DNA of 58,906 nucleotides from Bacteroidales bacterium. GTDB taxonomy: Bacteria > Bacteroidota > Bacteroidia > Bacteroidales > FEN-979. The notes beneath the pieces were generated by a model. That model was not told the origin of the DNA, searched no databases, and was given only the letters and a program-made list of their open reading frames with translations. Positions within the stretch are counted from its first letter, which is position 1; each line of letters opens with the position of its first letter. The stretch lies in the NCBI GenBank assembly GCA_014860625.1, contig JACZJJ010000024.1:1-58906 (forward strand), in the 5' to 3' direction. This document shows, piece by piece, positions 58,062-58,906 of this stretch. Both the position numbers and the translations under genes were made by a program.

Positions 58062-58906
58062 TCAGGCGAATATCCAGGCACAGGATATATACATGTTGTA
58101 GAGGAAGGTGTACCACAAAATGGCATAGAGTGCCAGGATGGCGATGCAGGCAACCCTGAGAGCAGGTTTCAGGTACTGAAATACGATCAGGTAAAAGATC
58201 AGCAGTGAGAAGAGGATGTACCCCGAGTCCTTAAAATTCAGTCCGGTATAGAGCAAAAACAGAATGAAGACCATCCCGATCAGGAAGCCTGGCGTGAACA
58301 GGAGTAGTCGCTTTTTCAGGTTCATGGAGGGAAGCCGGTCGGTCAGGACAAGGATGAAGATGAAGAAATAGGGAGCGCTGATGGTGAACCTGTGAAAACA
58401 GTGGATTGATCCACCCCGGAAGAGAAGAATGTAGAGGAAGAAGCCGGTGAAAAAGACAATGGAATTGAGCATGAAATACCGCTTGATCTCTGAAATATCG
58501 CCTCCGAAAACAGAGGGGTATTTCGTGTCGTATTCCTTTGGTTTAACCTTATTCCAGAAGAGAAAATAGATCAATCCGGGCATGGTGACCAGGAAAATCG
58601 CTGCAATGTTCATCCCGAACCCTTCAATCGACCAGTCGGCCAGCGCTTTGGGCCACTGCAGGTTATTTGTCCAGTAGGTACTTTGTACCTCGTAGTATTT
58701 CAGGAAGTTTCCTGAATAGATGTAGTGGTAAGTAAATACCGCCAGCATCCCAATGACTACAGGCAACAGTTTCAGCGAAAGTTCACGGAGAAACCGGCCG
58801 ACTTTTCGCTCCCTGAAAAAGAAAAACAGGTCTGTGGCTACCAGTGAGGCAACGACGATGATGACTGACGCACGGGTCATGGCAGCAATGAGCATAAATA
58901 CAAAAT
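58062..58906 (-). CDS. Polytopic membrane protein, GT-C/ArnT-like candidate, truncated by the right edge
   Basis: At least 281 residues; the frame continues past the window edge through FVFMLIAAMTRAS, so the first ATG at 58895 is probably not the start. About seven membrane segments remain. The AAMTR motif at the start is typical of the mid-protein helix in GT-C mannosyl- or arabinosyltransferases. The convergent MBOAT gene ends 20 bp before this stop. The family is not certain. Confidence 0.55.
   Translation of the reverse strand, partial: FVFMLIAAMTRASVIIVVASLVATDLFFFFRERKVGRFLRELSLKLLPVVIGMLAVFTYHYIYSGNFLKYYEVQSTYWTNNLQWPKALADWSIEGFGMNIAAIFLVTMPGLIYFLFWNKVKPKEYDTKYPSVFGGDISEIKRYFMLNSIVFFTGFFLYILLFRGGSIHCFHRFTISAPYFFIFILVLTDRLPSMNLKKRLLLFTPGFLIGMVFILFLLYTGLNFKDSGYILFSLLIFYLIVFQYLKPALRVACIAILALYAILWYTFLYNMYISCAWIFA

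Noticed and set aside
1-58906. tRNA, rRNA or prophage/IS elements
   Set aside because: By eye I found no cloverleaf-like sequence in any gap, no rRNA segment, and no transposase or integrase gene. A covariance-model scan was not possible here.

Overview
The window is a chromosomal segment of a Bacteroidota bacterium, most likely of the Bacteroidales/Marinilabiliales/Cytophagales breadth. The evidence is a T9SS-secreted protein with a choice-of-anchor L domain, gldD directly after ssb, a SusC-like TonB receptor, a MurF-Alr fusion, a DAHP synthase-chorismate mutase fusion, and recurrent TAnnTTTG promoter elements. It carries about 43 genes, mostly housekeeping, at high density on both strands. 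I see no tRNA, rRNA, CRISPR array, prophage or insertion sequence. No gene-free stretch exceeds about 280 bases.

Layout. 1-4796: edge of a ROK-family gene, polA, phoH. 4797-12879: TonB-dependent receptor and surface lipoprotein (one transcription unit), two small secreted proteins, and a PiT phosphate transporter with a PhoU-like tail. 12892-22949: M28 peptidase (glutaminyl cyclase-like), nitroreductase, lnt, a hybrid histidine kinase, hflX, trpS, rng, a 29-residue ribosomal-type peptide and HU. 23195-31163: mutY, a TPR histidine kinase, a membrane-less MgtE/CBS protein, a MATE exporter, ssb, gldD, corA. 31164-37165: aroG-pheA fusion, a small membrane protein, asnS, recJ, pfkA. 37172-47191: T9SS protein, a coiled-coil membrane protein, a C69 dipeptidase, two outer-membrane barrel candidates, waaA, a DUF4136-like lipoprotein, mqnC (futalosine route to menaquinone). 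47248-58906: leucyl aminopeptidase, pdxA, murF-alr, then a surface-glycan module of GT2, GT-C-like membrane protein, AlgJ-like protein, MBOAT acyltransferase and an edge-truncated membrane protein.

The most unusual feature is a family of short tandem-repeat tracts (7- or 8-bp units, usually 2-5 copies) scattered through the window. A limited vocabulary recurs: TTGGCAG, GGGCACA, GGATCAC/GGATCTC, CCAGCAT/CCGGCAT, TTTCGCTA, CGTCTTT, CATGACCT, ACTCTCCT. Several words are often chained in one tract, in a similar order. Tracts lie between genes and also inside essential genes (polA, waaA, murF-alr, lnt), where they encode in-frame linkers between domains. Tracts repeatedly contain or touch the stop codon of a gene. 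In one glycosyltransferase (52417-53257) the tract breaks the reading frame, and loss of a single 7-bp unit would restore it, which is what a phase-variable switch would look like. A 34-bp perfect palindrome forms part of the nitroreductase coding sequence, and other REP-like hairpins occur.

All functional calls come from motifs and from my knowledge of the families; no database search was run.
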